Below are positions 8,357 to 19,747 of a DNA stretch of 64,000 nt, piece after piece. Source of the DNA: Solimonas variicoloris DSM 15731 (GTDB lineage Bacteria > Pseudomonadota > Gammaproteobacteria > Nevskiales > Nevskiaceae); NCBI RefSeq assembly GCF_000382285.1, contig NZ_KB907934.1:61401-125400 (forward strand), in the 5' to 3' direction. The translations under genes were made by a program, and so were the position numbers. Every line of letters starts with the position of its first letter. The stretch's first letter is position 1. The notes beneath the pieces are model-generated. The model had not been told where the DNA came from and ran no database searches. It saw only the letters and a program-made list of their open reading frames with translations.

Positions 8357-9034
8357 ATGCGTCGCGCCGATCGCCTGTTCCGCATCGTCCAGTACCTGCG
8401 CGGCCGCCGCCTGACGACGGCCGCGCAGCTGGCGGCCTGGCTGCAGGTCTCCGAGCGCACGATCTATCGCGACGTGCGCGATCTGGTCACCAGCGGCGTG
8501 CCGGTCGAAGGCGAGGCCGGCGTCGGCTACCGGCTGGCGCCGCATTTCGATCTGCCGCCGCTGATGTTCACGCGCGAGGAGATCGAATCGCTGGCCGGCG
8601 GCCTGCGCATGCTGCAGGCTTGGGGCAGTCCCGAGCTGAAGCGCGGCGCCGGTTCGGCCTGGGCCAAGCTCGCCGCGGCGCTGCCGGACCCGCAGCGCAT
8701 CGAGCTGGAGCGCACGCGGCTGTTCGCGCCGTCGTTCGCGGTGCGTGACGTCGGCATCCTGATCGACACGCTGCGCCACGCGATCGCCGGCCGTCAGGTG
8801 CTGCGACTCGACTACCGCGATGTGCAGGGCCGCGCCAGCGAGCGCCAGGTCTGGCCGCTCGGGCTCTACTTCTGGGGCGAGGTCTGGTCGCTCGGTGCGT
8901 GGTGCGCGCTGCGCGGCGATTTCCGCAGCTTCCGCGTCGATCGCATCGTCAGCGCCGCCGCCGACGGCGTGCAGTTTCCGGATCAGGCCGGGCGCCGGCT
9001 CGAGGACTACGTGCGCTGTGTCGAGGCGGGCTGA
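8357..9034 (+). CDS. YafY-type transcriptional regulator (HTH + WYL domain)
   Basis: 225 residues. The N-terminus is a DeoR-like winged helix (RADRLFRIVQYLRGRRLTTA with SERTIYRDVRDL as recognition helix). The C-terminal half is a WYL domain (LRLDYRDVQGRASERQVWPL, followed by LYFWGEVWSLGAWCALR). WYL regulators sense nucleic acids or small ligands; no ligand can be named. It follows the VOC gene and converges with mutS, with only one base between the stop codons. Confidence 0.9.
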   Translation: MRRADRLFRIVQYLRGRRLTTAAQLAAWLQVSERTIYRDVRDLVTSGVPVEGEAGVGYRLAPHFDLPPLMFTREEIESLAGGLRMLQAWGSPELKRGAGSAWAKLAAALPDPQRIELERTRLFAPSFAVRDVGILIDTLRHAIAGRQVLRLDYRDVQGRASERQVWPLGLYFWGEVWSLGAWCALRGDFRSFRVDRIVSAAADGVQFPDQAGRRLEDYVRCVEAG

Positions 9035-9035
9035 A

Positions 9036-11645
<2,610 letters not shown>

Positions 11646-11880
11646 CGTCTTGATGAAAGCTGGCAGGGCGCGCCGCGGATTATCGCATGCGCGGCTGCGC
11701 GCGCCGGCGCCGGCGGCGTGTGCAGCGGCGCCGCGCGCAGGTGCCACCGCGCCGCGAATATGCGGGCAAGTGCGTGATTGCGGCGCGGTGGCGCCTGCCG
11801 CATCTGCCGCACGCACGAAAAGCGCGGCGCCCGAAACGCCGCGCGCCGGTCGCGCGCGCCGGCCGTGACAGAATGCGCCG

Positions 11881-12876
11881 ATGTCCTGGCTTTCCGTTCT
11901 CCTTGTCGCCGTGCCGGCGCTGTTGCTGTCGGCCTGGTGGACGCTTGCGCTCTGGCTCCGCCTGCCCGGCGGGCGCACGCTGCGCGGCGCCGGCGCCGCC
12001 CTGTGGTCCGGCCTGGTCCTGTGCTTGTTCGTGCTGCTGTGGCGCGGGCAGGTCGCGCTCGCGGCGGCGGCCTTCGCCGCTGCGCAGCTGCTGCTCGCGC
12101 TGTGGTGGCACGGCATCCGGCCGTCGAACGTGCGCCGCTGGGCGGACGAGGTCGCCGAGCAGCTGCACGGCGAGATCGACGGCGACACGGTGACCCTCGC
12201 CCAGGTGCGCAACTTCGGCTGGCGCAGCCTCGGCGACTACGACGCGCGCTGGGAAACGCGGCGCTACGCCCTGAGCGGCCTGCGTTCGGTCGATGTGCTG
12301 CTGTCGCACTGGATGGGGCCGGCGATCGCGCACACCCTGGTTTCGTTCGGCTTCGACGATGGCCGCTATCTCGCGTTCTCGATCGAGATCCGCAAGGAGC
12401 GCGGCGAGGCCTATTCGGCGCTCGGCGGCTTCTTCAAGCAGTTCGAGGCGATCCTGGTCGCCGCCGACGAGCGCGACATCGTGCGCCTGCGCAGCAACGT
12501 GCGCGGCGAGGACGTCTATCTCTACCGCCTGCACATGCCGGCGCCGGCGATGCGCTCGCTGTTCCTGGCTTATCTCGCCGAGGCCGATGCGCTGCGCCGC
12601 CGGCCGCGCTGGTATCACACCGCGACCGGAAACTGCACGACGATCGTCTTCGAGATGGCGCGGCGCATCGTCGGCGGACTGCCGTTCGACTACCGCCTGC
12701 TGCTGTCGGGCTATCTGCCCGAGTACCTGCACCAGGTGGGTGGCCTCGCGCCCGGCCACAGCGTCGCCGAACTGCGTCGCGCGGGGTGCATCAACGAGCG
12801 CGCCCGAGCGGCCGACCAGGCGGCGGATTTCTCGCAGCGCATCCGCGCCGGCGTGCCGGGCATTGAGGCGCCGTGA
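11881..12876 (+). CDS. DUF4105 (Lnb N-terminal periplasmic domain) membrane protein
   Basis: 331 residues. Two to three hydrophobic segments in the first ~80 residues (for example [20 protein letters not shown]) anchor it in the inner membrane. The rest is a DUF4105 domain, including the conserved [15 protein letters not shown] block around a cysteine that may be functional in this papain-like family. Role unknown. The 235-base gap before it, shared with the divergent mutS start, contains no other gene that I can support. Confidence 0.85.
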   Translation: MSWLSVLLVAVPALLLSAWWTLALWLRLPGGRTLRGAGAALWSGLVLCLFVLLWRGQVALAAAAFAAAQLLLALWWHGIRPSNVRRWADEVAEQLHGEIDGDTVTLAQVRNFGWRSLGDYDARWETRRYALSGLRSVDVLLSHWMGPAIAHTLVSFGFDDGRYLAFSIEIRKERGEAYSALGGFFKQFEAILVAADERDIVRLRSNVRGEDVYLYRLHMPAPAMRSLFLAYLAEADALRRRPRWYHTATGNCTTIVFEMARRIVGGLPFDYRLLLSGYLPEYLHQVGGLAPGHSVAELRRAGCINERARAADQAADFSQRIRAGVPGIEAP

Positions 12877-12955
12877 AAGCATCTCCGCCGGTAGCGCATG
12901 ATTGCAATGTTTGTGAACTTTCCCGTTTCTGCCTTTACTCGACAGTACGCGCCGT

Positions 12956-13525
12956 ATGAACCCTTATTACATCTATGCGCTGAAAGATCCGAGAACGTCG
13001 CCAGCGCGTCCCTTCTACATCGGAAAGGGCACGGGGAATCGGGCGTGGGAGCATACGATTCGGATCGATAGAACGAAGAAGGGACAGCGCATCGCGGAAA
13101 TCCAAGATGCCGGATACGCCGTCTTGACGACGGTGTTGGCGGACGATCTGACGGAGGTGCAGGCGCTAAAACTCGAAGCTGAACTCATCGCCGCGTTCGG
13201 CACCGAGGCGACCGGTGGGCTCTTGACCAATAGTGTGATTCCCACGGGTGCCGCGACAAAGACGCGGCGCGGGGTGGCGGTCCCCGCCGGTGTGGTGGAA
13301 AAGGCGCAAGTCGGGCTCGACCTGCTGAAGGGAGCAGTACTCGAATTGGCTCAGGCCAATCCCGAGGGCATCACCAACTCTGATGCTTCCAAGGTGCTCG
13401 GCTTGCAGAGCGACTACGCGGGCGGATCAAAAGACTACTTGTCATGGAGTATCCTCGGTCTGCTGATGAGAGAGGGGCGAATGGTGCGAGCCGAGCAGAA
13501 GAAGCACGTTGCCGTCGTCAAGTGA
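12956..13525 (+). CDS. GIY-YIG nuclease family protein
   Basis: 189 residues. The N-terminus carries a GIY-YIG-type signature (YYIYALKDP ... PFYIGKGTGNRAWEHT), most like the LEM-3/ANKLE1-type branch, in which the second motif reads YIGKG. The putative metal-binding glutamate is probably in KLEAELIAAFG. The C-terminal ~80 residues look like a winged-helix DNA-binding module (PEGITNSDASKVLGLQ ... ILGLLMREGRMVRAEQ). Base composition is visibly richer in A and T than the flanking genes, and codon choice is less G/C biased, suggesting recent transfer. No restriction methylase, integrase or repeat is beside it. Confidence 0.8.
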   Translation: MNPYYIYALKDPRTSPARPFYIGKGTGNRAWEHTIRIDRTKKGQRIAEIQDAGYAVLTTVLADDLTEVQALKLEAELIAAFGTEATGGLLTNSVIPTGAATKTRRGVAVPAGVVEKAQVGLDLLKGAVLELAQANPEGITNSDASKVLGLQSDYAGGSKDYLSWSILGLLMREGRMVRAEQKKHVAVVK

Positions 13526-13559
13526 TCCGAAAATCGGCGATGACTATGGGTGAACTGCA

Positions 13560-14360
13560 TTGATCCGCCAACCCACGCTCTACATCCCGCACGGCGGTGG
13601 GCCGTGCTTTTTCATGGACTGGAATCCGCCGGACACCTGGGACCGCATGGCCGCGTTCCTGCGTGGCCTGGCGGCGACGCTGCCGGAGCGGCCGCGAGCC
13701 GTGCTGCTGATCTCCGGGCACTGGCTGGCGCCGGCCTTCACCGCGGGCAGCCATCCGCGGCCGCCGCTGATTTACGACTACTACGGCTTTCCCGAGCACA
13801 CCTATCAGCTGCAGTACCCGGCGGCCGGCGATCCGGCGCTGGCGCAGCGCGTGCAGGCCTTGCTCGCCGCCGCGTCGCTGCCGGCCGCCGAGGACGCGCA
13901 GCGCGGCTATGACCACGGCGTCTTCATCCCGCTCAAGCTGGTGTTCCCGGACGCCGATGTGCCGGTCGTGCCGCTGTCGCTGCTCGACTCGCTCGATCCG
14001 GCCGCGCACCTCGCCGCCGGCCGCGCCTTGGCGCCGCTGCGCGACGAGGGCGTGCTGATCGTCGGCAGCGGCATGAGCTTCCACAACATGCGCGCCTACG
14101 GCGATCCGCGCTTCGGGCCGGTCTCCGACACTTTCGATCTGTGGCTGACCGCCGCCGTCGAAGCGCCGCCGGCCGAGCGCGAGCTGCGCCTGACGCACTG
14201 GGCCGAGGCACCCGCGGCGCGCCTGTCGCATCCGCTGCACGCCGAGGAGCACCTGCTGCCGCTGATGGTCGCCGCCGGAGCGGCCGGCGACGGCACCGGC
14301 CGCCGCGTCTTCAGCGATCGCGTGCTGCAGACGACGATCTCGGGCTATCGCTTCGACTGA
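13560..14360 (+). CDS. Class III extradiol dioxygenase (DODA/YgiD type)
   Basis: 266 residues. It matches the LigB-like 4,5-DOPA dioxygenase family: the N-terminal LYIPHGGGPCFFMDW histidine motif, the VLLISGHW block, the GYDHGVFIPLKLVFPDADVPVV histidine block (split here for length) and LIVGSGMSFHNMRAY. The Zn/Fe ligands are expected among these histidines. The family opens catechol rings; physiological substrates in bacteria are mostly unknown. The TTG at 13560 is the only start that keeps the conserved N-terminus, since the nearest upstream ATG is in another frame and ends after five codons. Confidence 0.88.
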   Translation: MIRQPTLYIPHGGGPCFFMDWNPPDTWDRMAAFLRGLAATLPERPRAVLLISGHWLAPAFTAGSHPRPPLIYDYYGFPEHTYQLQYPAAGDPALAQRVQALLAAASLPAAEDAQRGYDHGVFIPLKLVFPDADVPVVPLSLLDSLDPAAHLAAGRALAPLRDEGVLIVGSGMSFHNMRAYGDPRFGPVSDTFDLWLTAAVEAPPAERELRLTHWAEAPAARLSHPLHAEEHLLPLMVAAGAAGDGTGRRVFSDRVLQTTISGYRFD

Positions 14361-14402
14361 GACGGCGCTTGCGCCGGCGCGCGAGCTGCGGTGGCTGGCG
14401 CC

Positions 14403-15407
14403 TCAGATCGTCTCGACCTCGCGCAGCGTCTGCGGACTCTGCAGCGCGTAGCGCGCGATTTCGTCCTTGCGCAGGAAGGCGACACCGGGCCGCTGTTTGG
14501 CGTAGCGCAGGAACGCGTCCCAGGCGCGCACCATCTGCGGCGTGCCGCTGATGCGGTCGTGGGCGCTGACCGACATCATGCGCCGCCGCGTGCCGGCTTC
14601 CTCGTAGAGCTGATCGAATTCCAGCTTGAGCTGGTCGAAGAACTGGCCCGGCGTGTAGTGGCGACCTTCGACGAGCACGATGTCGTTGTTGCGCAACGTG
14701 TACGGCACGACCACGAAATCGCCGCCGTTGACGGTCTCGATGAACGGTTCGTCGCGGCTGACGTCGTCGATGTGGTAGAGGTAGCCGAGTTCCTGCAGCA
14801 ACGACAGTGTGTTCGGTCCGCGGCGCAGCCAGTTGCAGTTGTAGCCGAGCGGCCGCTGGCCGGTCGCCGTCTCGATCAGCGCCGCGCCTTCGAGCAGGAA
14901 ACGCCGTTCCTCGTCGCGCGACATCGCGTACTGCGAGCTCCAGCGCGGGCCGTGGCCGCTCGCCTCGTGGCCGCGCGCGACGATCTCGCGCGCCAGCTCC
15001 GGGTGACGGCGTGCGGCTTCACCGATCATGTGCGAGCTGACCTTGACGCCGTGCCGGTCCCAGAGATCGAGCAGGCGCGGAATGCCTTCTCGGTAGCCAT
15101 ACGCGAACCAGCTGTTGGCGGCCGGATCGGACGGCATGTTGTCCGGCAGCGCGACCGGCGGAAACGGGCTGTCGGTATCGCGCGGCGGCTGGCCGCCGGC
15201 TTCGAACTGCATCGAGATCGACACGACCAGACGGATGCCGTCCGGCCAGTAAGGGCCGGACGCGGAACGGGCGGCGGTGGCTTCGACAGCCTGCGCCGCC
15301 GGCATGCTGCCGGCCGCGAACAGGCCGGCGCCGAGCGCGGTGCCGGCGTGCAGGAGGCGGCGGCGCGCCGGATCGAGCGGGCCGGCGGATTGCGGGTCGG
15401 AATTCAT
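14403..15407 (-). CDS. Polysaccharide deacetylase family protein, Tat-exported
   Basis: 334 residues. The N-terminus has a twin-arginine signal (RRRLLHAGTALGAGLFAAG). The body is a NodB-like polysaccharide deacetylase of the PuuE / HpPgdA branch: WFAYGYREGIPRLLDLWDRH, VKVSSHMIGEAARRHPEL, ARGHEASGHGPRW and the late SVSAHDRISGTP block. Members of this branch act on small amides (allantoin, cyclic imides) or on cell-wall sugars; which one cannot be decided here. Its ATG overlaps the stop of the upstream SnoaL-like gene by ATGA (15404-15407), so the two are translationally coupled. Confidence 0.87.
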   Translation of the reverse strand: MNSDPQSAGPLDPARRRLLHAGTALGAGLFAAGSMPAAQAVEATAARSASGPYWPDGIRLVVSISMQFEAGGQPPRDTDSPFPPVALPDNMPSDPAANSWFAYGYREGIPRLLDLWDRHGVKVSSHMIGEAARRHPELAREIVARGHEASGHGPRWSSQYAMSRDEERRFLLEGAALIETATGQRPLGYNCNWLRRGPNTLSLLQELGYLYHIDDVSRDEPFIETVNGGDFVVVPYTLRNNDIVLVEGRHYTPGQFFDQLKLEFDQLYEEAGTRRRMMSVSAHDRISGTPQMVRAWDAFLRYAKQRPGVAFLRKDEIARYALQSPQTLREVETI

Positions 15408-15940
15408 GGCGCGATCACCTGCATCTGGCGCAGCAGCGTCAGGTTGTCTTCGAGATGCCAGTTGTCGGCGATGCGCCCGTCGGCGACGCGGTAGATGTCG
15501 GTGGCGATGAAATCGACGGTCTGGCCGTGGCCCTCCGTGGCGCCGAAGCGGCCGCTGAAATGACCGGTGAAGCGCAGGTGCACGACGACGCGATCGCCGG
15601 CGACCAGCAGCTGCTCGATCTGGCAGTTCAGGTCGGGGATCGCCGCATGCATCAGCTTCGCGGCGGCGAGCGGGCCGGGCAGGCCCTGGGCGCGGCCGGG
15701 CGGCAGCGTGCGGTCGGTGAAGTCGTCGGCCAGCGCGGCGCGGGCCAGGGCTTCGTCGCCGCTGCTCCAGAAGCTGGCGTAGCGGCGTGCGGCGAGGATC
15801 TGCGCCTGCACGGTCGCATCGTGCAGCGGACGATCGACGATCACGGTCGCGGGCACGAGCAGCGGATTCGCCGCCTGCGCCGTGCTGCTGAGCGCCAGCG
15901 TCAGCGCCGCGCCGAGCCGGCGGATCGGGGAAGAGGGCAT
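15404..15940 (-). CDS. SnoaL-like (NTF2-fold) secreted ester-cyclase family protein
   Basis: 178 residues with a signal peptide (GAALTLALSSTAQAA). The mature domain has the NTF2-like pattern of SnoaL-type proteins: ARRYASFWSSGDEALARAAL, DDFTDRTLPPGRAQGLPG and ending with IYRVADGRIADNWHLEDNL, typical of the polyketide-cyclase-like group. It is the first gene of a two-gene operon with the deacetylase, and divergent from a LysR regulator with a palindrome between them; all three are probably one regulon. Confidence 0.85.
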   Translation of the reverse strand: MPSSPIRRLGAALTLALSSTAQAANPLLVPATVIVDRPLHDATVQAQILAARRYASFWSSGDEALARAALADDFTDRTLPPGRAQGLPGPLAAAKLMHAAIPDLNCQIEQLLVAGDRVVVHLRFTGHFSGRFGATEGHGQTVDFIATDIYRVADGRIADNWHLEDNLTLLRQMQVIAP

Positions 15941-16001
15941 TGGGGAAATCTCCGGTCGGGTCGCCGGGCGGCGACGTCGGACGGCATCCTAGATTTCCAG
16001 G

Positions 16002-16028
16002 TTCCATACAAATACGGCGGATATGGAA
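16002..16028. promoter_or_regulatory. Predicted LysR-type operator palindrome
   Basis: Perfect 7-base arms TTCCATA (16002-16008) and TATGGAA (16022-16028) with a 13-base A/T-rich spacer, which also contains the T-N11-A pattern of LysR boxes. A second imperfect repeat GTTTC / GAAAC lies at 16036-16052, directly before the regulator's ATG. Location between the divergent SnoaL-like gene and the lysR gene fits a shared operator. Confidence 0.6.
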
Positions 16029-16056
16029 AGATATTGTTTCAATCTGGGAAACAAAA

Positions 16057-16962
16057 ATGCCCATCGACGATCTCGCCAGCCTGCGCGTGTACGCCGCCGT
16101 CGTTTCGGCCGGCAGCCTGTCGGCCGCGGCCCGCGCGCTGGACCTGTCGCTGCCGCAGGTCAGCAAGCGGCTCGCGCAGTTGGAGGCCGCGCTCGGCACG
16201 CGCCTGATCCAGCGCACGACGCGGCGCCAGACGCTGACCGCCGACGGCGAGCGCTTCCACGCGCAGGTCGTGCAGATCCTCGCCGCGGTCGAACTTGCTG
16301 AGCAGCAGATGGCCGGCAGCCGCCAGCGCGTCGATGGCCTGCTGCGCGTGACCGCACCCGGCGCGTTCGGTCGCCAGCGGGTCGCACCGCTGCTCGCCGA
16401 GTTCCAGCGTCGGCATCCGCAGCTGCGCGTGCAGCTCGATCTGAGCGACGCGGTGCGGGATCTGATCGAGGCCGGACTCGATGTCGCGATCCGCTTCGGC
16501 CGCCTCGCCGATTCCTCGCTCGTGGCGCGCGAGCTGGCGCCGAATTTCCGTGTGCTGTGCGCGTCGCCCGCCTATCTCGCCGAGCACGGCGTGCCGGCGC
16601 ATCCGGCCGATCTGCTGCATCACCGCTGCATCCTGATCGGCGAGCAGTCACGCAGCGAATGGCGCTTCGGCGACGGCGAGGCGCAGAGCGTGCGCGTCGA
16701 GGCGGCGCTGCTGACCAACGACGGCGGCGCCGCGCACGCCTGGGCGCTCGACGGCGCGGGCATCGCGCTCAAGTCGATCTGGGACGTCGCCGATGATCTG
16801 CGCAGCGGGCGCCTGCAGCGCGTGCTGCCGGATCAGCGCATCCCCGCCGCACCGCTGCATGCGATCTACCCGCATGCGCGGTTGCTCGCGCCGCGCGTGC
16901 GGCTGTTCGTCGACTTTCTCGGCGAGCGCCTGCGCCAGATCTGGCAGGGCCTCACCGCCTGA
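16057..16962 (+). CDS. LysR family transcriptional regulator
   Basis: 301 residues. Winged-helix DNA-binding region at residues ~5-62 (SLRVYAAVVSAGSLSAAARA, LSLPQVSKRLAQLEAALGTR), then the LysR substrate-binding domain starting at GLLRVTAPGAFGRQRVAPLL. It resembles the CrgA/DmlR-like subgroup. The ATG at 16057 is chosen since homology begins at once; the longer in-frame extension covers the operator region. It likely controls the divergent SnoaL-like / deacetylase operon and itself. Confidence 0.93.
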   Translation: MPIDDLASLRVYAAVVSAGSLSAAARALDLSLPQVSKRLAQLEAALGTRLIQRTTRRQTLTADGERFHAQVVQILAAVELAEQQMAGSRQRVDGLLRVTAPGAFGRQRVAPLLAEFQRRHPQLRVQLDLSDAVRDLIEAGLDVAIRFGRLADSSLVARELAPNFRVLCASPAYLAEHGVPAHPADLLHHRCILIGEQSRSEWRFGDGEAQSVRVEAALLTNDGGAAHAWALDGAGIALKSIWDVADDLRSGRLQRVLPDQRIPAAPLHAIYPHARLLAPRVRLFVDFLGERLRQIWQGLTA

Positions 16963-16976
16963 GAAAGCGCGCTCCG

Positions 16977-16982
16977 TATAAT
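16977..16982 (+). promoter_or_regulatory. -10 element before DAHP synthase
   Basis: A consensus TATAAT hexamer lies 19 bases before the ATG at 17001. No good -35 hexamer is visible at the right spacing (the region is ACCGCC), so the promoter may need an activator. The predicted untranslated leader is only about 12 bases. Confidence 0.5.
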
Positions 16983-17000
16983 GCGGCCCTTTCCCCGACG

Positions 17001-18359
17001 ATGGTCGTTTCCGTGAGTCCCGTCCTCGCGCCGAACTGGCGCCCCGATTCCTGGCAGCAGAAGCCGGCCACGCAGCAGCCGCAGTACCCGGACGCCGAGG
17101 CGCTGCAGGAGGCGCTCGCGCAGCTGGCGACGCTGCCGCCGCTGGTCACGTCCTGGGAGGTCAACGGCCTCAAGCAGCAGATCGCGCGCGCGCAGCGCGG
17201 CGAGTTCTTCGTGCTGCAGGGTGGCGATTGCGCGGAGTCGTTCGGCGACTGCCGCCCGCAGGTCATCGCCAACCGGCTCAAGGTGCTGCTGCAGATGTCG
17301 CTGGTGCTGGTGCACGGCATGCGCAAGCGCGTGCTGCGCATCGGCCGCTTCGCCGGCCAGTACGCCAAGCCGCGCTCGGCCGACACGGAGACGAAGAACG
17401 GTGTGACGCTGCCGAGCTATCGCGGCGATCTGGTCAACGCGCCGGCGTTCACCGCCGAGGCGCGCATCCCCGATCCGCAGCGCCTGCTCGAAGGCCACAT
17501 GCGTTCGGCGATGACGATCAACTTCGTGCGCGGTCTGATCGACGGCGGTTTCGCCGACCTGCATCACCCGGAGTACTGGGACCTGAACTGGGTCCAGCAT
17601 TCGCCGCTCGCCGCCGAGTACCAGCAGCGGGTCGATGCGCTCGGCGACTCGGTGCGGTTCATGGAAACGCTCGCCGGCCGGCCGATCAGCGATTTCTCGC
17701 GCGTCGACTTCTACACCTCGCACGAAGCGCTGCTGCTCTGGTACGAGCAGGCGCAGACGCGCCAGGTGCCGCGTTCGGAAGGCTGGTACAACCTGTCGAC
17801 GCATTTTCCGTGGATCGGCATGCGCACCGCCGAGATCGGTGGTGCGCACGTCGAATACTGCCGCGGCATCCGCAATCCGATGGGCGTCAAGGTCAGCCCG
17901 TCGATGAGCGCCGACTGGGTGCTGGAGCTGTGCCGCGTGCTGAACCCGGACAACGAGCCGGGCCGCCTGACGCTGATCCATCGCATGGGCGCCGACAAGA
18001 TCGGCGATCACCTGCCGCGGCTGATCGAAGCGGTGCGCGCCGCCGGCCACACCGTGCTGTGGATGTGCGATCCGATGCACGGCAACACGATCTCGACGCC
18101 GAACGGCCTGAAGACGCGGCCCTTCGACAAGATCATGTCCGAGCTCGAGCAGTCCTTCGCGATCCACGCCGCCTGCGGTTCGCATCTGGGCGGCGTGCAC
18201 CTCGAACTGACCGGCGAGGACGTCACCGAATGCACCGGCGGCGCGCGCAATCTCTCGCACCACGATCTCGAACGGGCCTACAAGTCGCAGGTCGATCCGC
18301 GCCTCAACTACGAGCAGGCGCTGGAACTGGCGATGAAGATCGCGCGCGTCGCGAGCTGA
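17001..18359 (+). CDS. Type II 3-deoxy-7-phosphoheptulonate synthase (DAHP synthase)
   Basis: 452 residues, first step of the shikimate pathway: phosphoenolpyruvate plus erythrose 4-phosphate to DAHP. Type II (plant-like) hallmarks are present: WRPDSWQQKPATQQPQYPD at the N-terminus, QGGDCAESFGD with the metal-binding cysteine, VRFMETLAGRPIS and DFYTSHEALLLWYE in the middle, and DPMHGNT plus GGVHLELTGEDVTEC near the end. This class is unrelated in sequence to AroF/G/H of E. coli. The gene stands alone with its own -10 element. No aromatic-amino-acid leader peptide is seen, as the leader is too short. Confidence 0.97.
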   Translation: MVVSVSPVLAPNWRPDSWQQKPATQQPQYPDAEALQEALAQLATLPPLVTSWEVNGLKQQIARAQRGEFFVLQGGDCAESFGDCRPQVIANRLKVLLQMSLVLVHGMRKRVLRIGRFAGQYAKPRSADTETKNGVTLPSYRGDLVNAPAFTAEARIPDPQRLLEGHMRSAMTINFVRGLIDGGFADLHHPEYWDLNWVQHSPLAAEYQQRVDALGDSVRFMETLAGRPISDFSRVDFYTSHEALLLWYEQAQTRQVPRSEGWYNLSTHFPWIGMRTAEIGGAHVEYCRGIRNPMGVKVSPSMSADWVLELCRVLNPDNEPGRLTLIHRMGADKIGDHLPRLIEAVRAAGHTVLWMCDPMHGNTISTPNGLKTRPFDKIMSELEQSFAIHAACGSHLGGVHLELTGEDVTECTGGARNLSHHDLERAYKSQVDPRLNYEQALELAMKIARVAS

Positions 18360-18526
18360 GCCGGCACCGGCGCGGCGGACGAGAACGGCGACGCCTGGCG
18401 TGGGCCGCGTCCGCCGGCGCGGTGCACGTCACCGTCGACACGGGCGCCGGGGCCGGGTCCGGCTTGTCGCATCGGGCCCCGCTCTCTTAAGCTGTCCGCT
18501 ATCGCTTCGGGGGTTCGGGGGAATCC

Positions 18527-18868
18527 ATGGGCTTTTCATCGCTGCGCCGCGCAACGGCGCTGTGCTTGTGCACGCTGCTGGGCGCTTGCGCGTCCGGGTT
18601 CACGACCGTGGCGCCGAGCCCGCCCGCGCAGTACACGCGGCTGGGGCCTGCCGAAGGCAGCGCCTGCGGCAGTCTCGGCATCGTTTCGACCGCCTACTAC
18701 GTCATCCCGATGGGTGCCAACAGTCGCATCGAGCGTGCCTATGCGGCGGCGCTTGCCAGCGTTCCCGGCGCGACCGGCCTCGTCGACGTGAGCTATCACG
18801 AGAACTGGTTCTGGTGGCTGATCGGCACCGCGCGCTGCGTCACCGTGCAAGGGGAGGCGATCCGATGA
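18527..18868 (+). CDS. TRL-like family lipoprotein
   Basis: 113 residues. Lipoprotein signal with lipobox LLGAC near residue 21. The mature part matches the TRL family (short lipoproteins first noted beside a tRNA locus): GSACGSLGIVSTAYYVIPMG, RIERAYAAALASVPGATGLV and YHENWFWWLIGTARCVTVQG. Function unknown. Its stop overlaps the ATG of the next gene (ATGA, 18865-18868), so the two related lipoproteins are made together. Confidence 0.8.
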   Translation: MGFSSLRRATALCLCTLLGACASGFTTVAPSPPAQYTRLGPAEGSACGSLGIVSTAYYVIPMGANSRIERAYAAALASVPGATGLVDVSYHENWFWWLIGTARCVTVQGEAIR

Positions 18869-19509
18869 GCAGGCTGACGAAACTCGTCGTCGTGGTGTGG
18901 GTCGCGCTGTGCAGCGGCTGTGCGGGGACCATCGTGCCGCTGGGTTCCCGCGGTCCGACGCCGGTCGGCGCGGCGCACACCCTCGAAGCGGAGGCCTGCG
19001 GCTTTCAGCTGCTGCTGCTCATCCCGATCAATATCAACGGCCGCGCCGAACGTGCGTATCGCCAGCTCGAGGCGCAGGCGGCGGGCGATTTCATCACCAA
19101 TGTCCAGGTGCGCGAGCGCTGGATCTGGGGTTTCATCGGCACCAGCTACTGCACGGCCTTGCGCGCCACGGCGATTCGCGTCGGTGGCCAGGCATCCGGC
19201 GCGGCGCTCATGCCGTCCGCCGCTGCGCCGCCGCCGCCGGTGATGCCGGCCGTCGAGCGGGCCGAGCCGGTGGCGCCATCGGCCGCCATCGCGGTGCCCG
19301 CCGCATCAGCCGTGCCGGCCGGCGCCGGCTTGTCGGCAGCGGCATCCTTGAAGGCACAGCCGCGCAGCGGCAGCGAGACGCTGGCGGTGGTGCCGGCGGG
19401 GACGATCGTGTCGCCGAGCGGCGGGATGCGCAATGACGAAGGCGAATGGATCTACGTGCAGTACGGCACCGAGGCCGGCTGGATGCTGAAGCCGGGTGCC
19501 GCGCGCTGA
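18865..19509 (+). CDS. TRL-like lipoprotein with C-terminal SH3-like domain
   Basis: 214 residues. Lipobox ALCSGC near residue 19. Residues ~30-110 repeat the TRL pattern of the previous protein (EACGFQLLLLIPININGRAE, RAYRQLEAQAAGDFITNVQV, GFIGTSYCTALRATAIRVGG). A Pro/Ala-rich linker follows, then a bacterial SH3-like domain (AQPRSGSETLAVVPAGTIV ... GEWIYVQYGTEAGWMLKPG) of the kind that contacts peptidoglycan. The combination suggests an envelope-anchored protein tethered between membrane and cell wall (inference). The 238 bases after it, up to 19747, hold nothing I can identify. Confidence 0.72.
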   Translation: MSRLTKLVVVVWVALCSGCAGTIVPLGSRGPTPVGAAHTLEAEACGFQLLLLIPININGRAERAYRQLEAQAAGDFITNVQVRERWIWGFIGTSYCTALRATAIRVGGQASGAALMPSAAAPPPPVMPAVERAEPVAPSAAIAVPAASAVPAGAGLSAAASLKAQPRSGSETLAVVPAGTIVSPSGGMRNDEGEWIYVQYGTEAGWMLKPGAAR

Positions 19510-19747
19510 GGCACGCTCACGATTTCGTGCGCGCGCACCTGCTGCGCGATGCAGGTGCCCAGGCCGTGCGGGCGATGGCAAACGCTGGCCTCGGCGCCAC
19601 GTCGTCGACATCAATCTCACCGCTCGCGAAGCGCAGCTTGCGATAAGCCGGGCCTGCGTGGCGCGCGGACGCCGCCATCGCCGCCGCGACTGCGATCGCG
19701 CTGCATGACCCCTGCGGTTGCTTCGGATGGCCCGGCGGCCTGGACCG

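Noticed and set aside
19510..19747. Short frames in the gap after the TRL genes
   Set aside because: They switch frame within a few dozen codons, have no ribosome-binding site and no recognisable domain.
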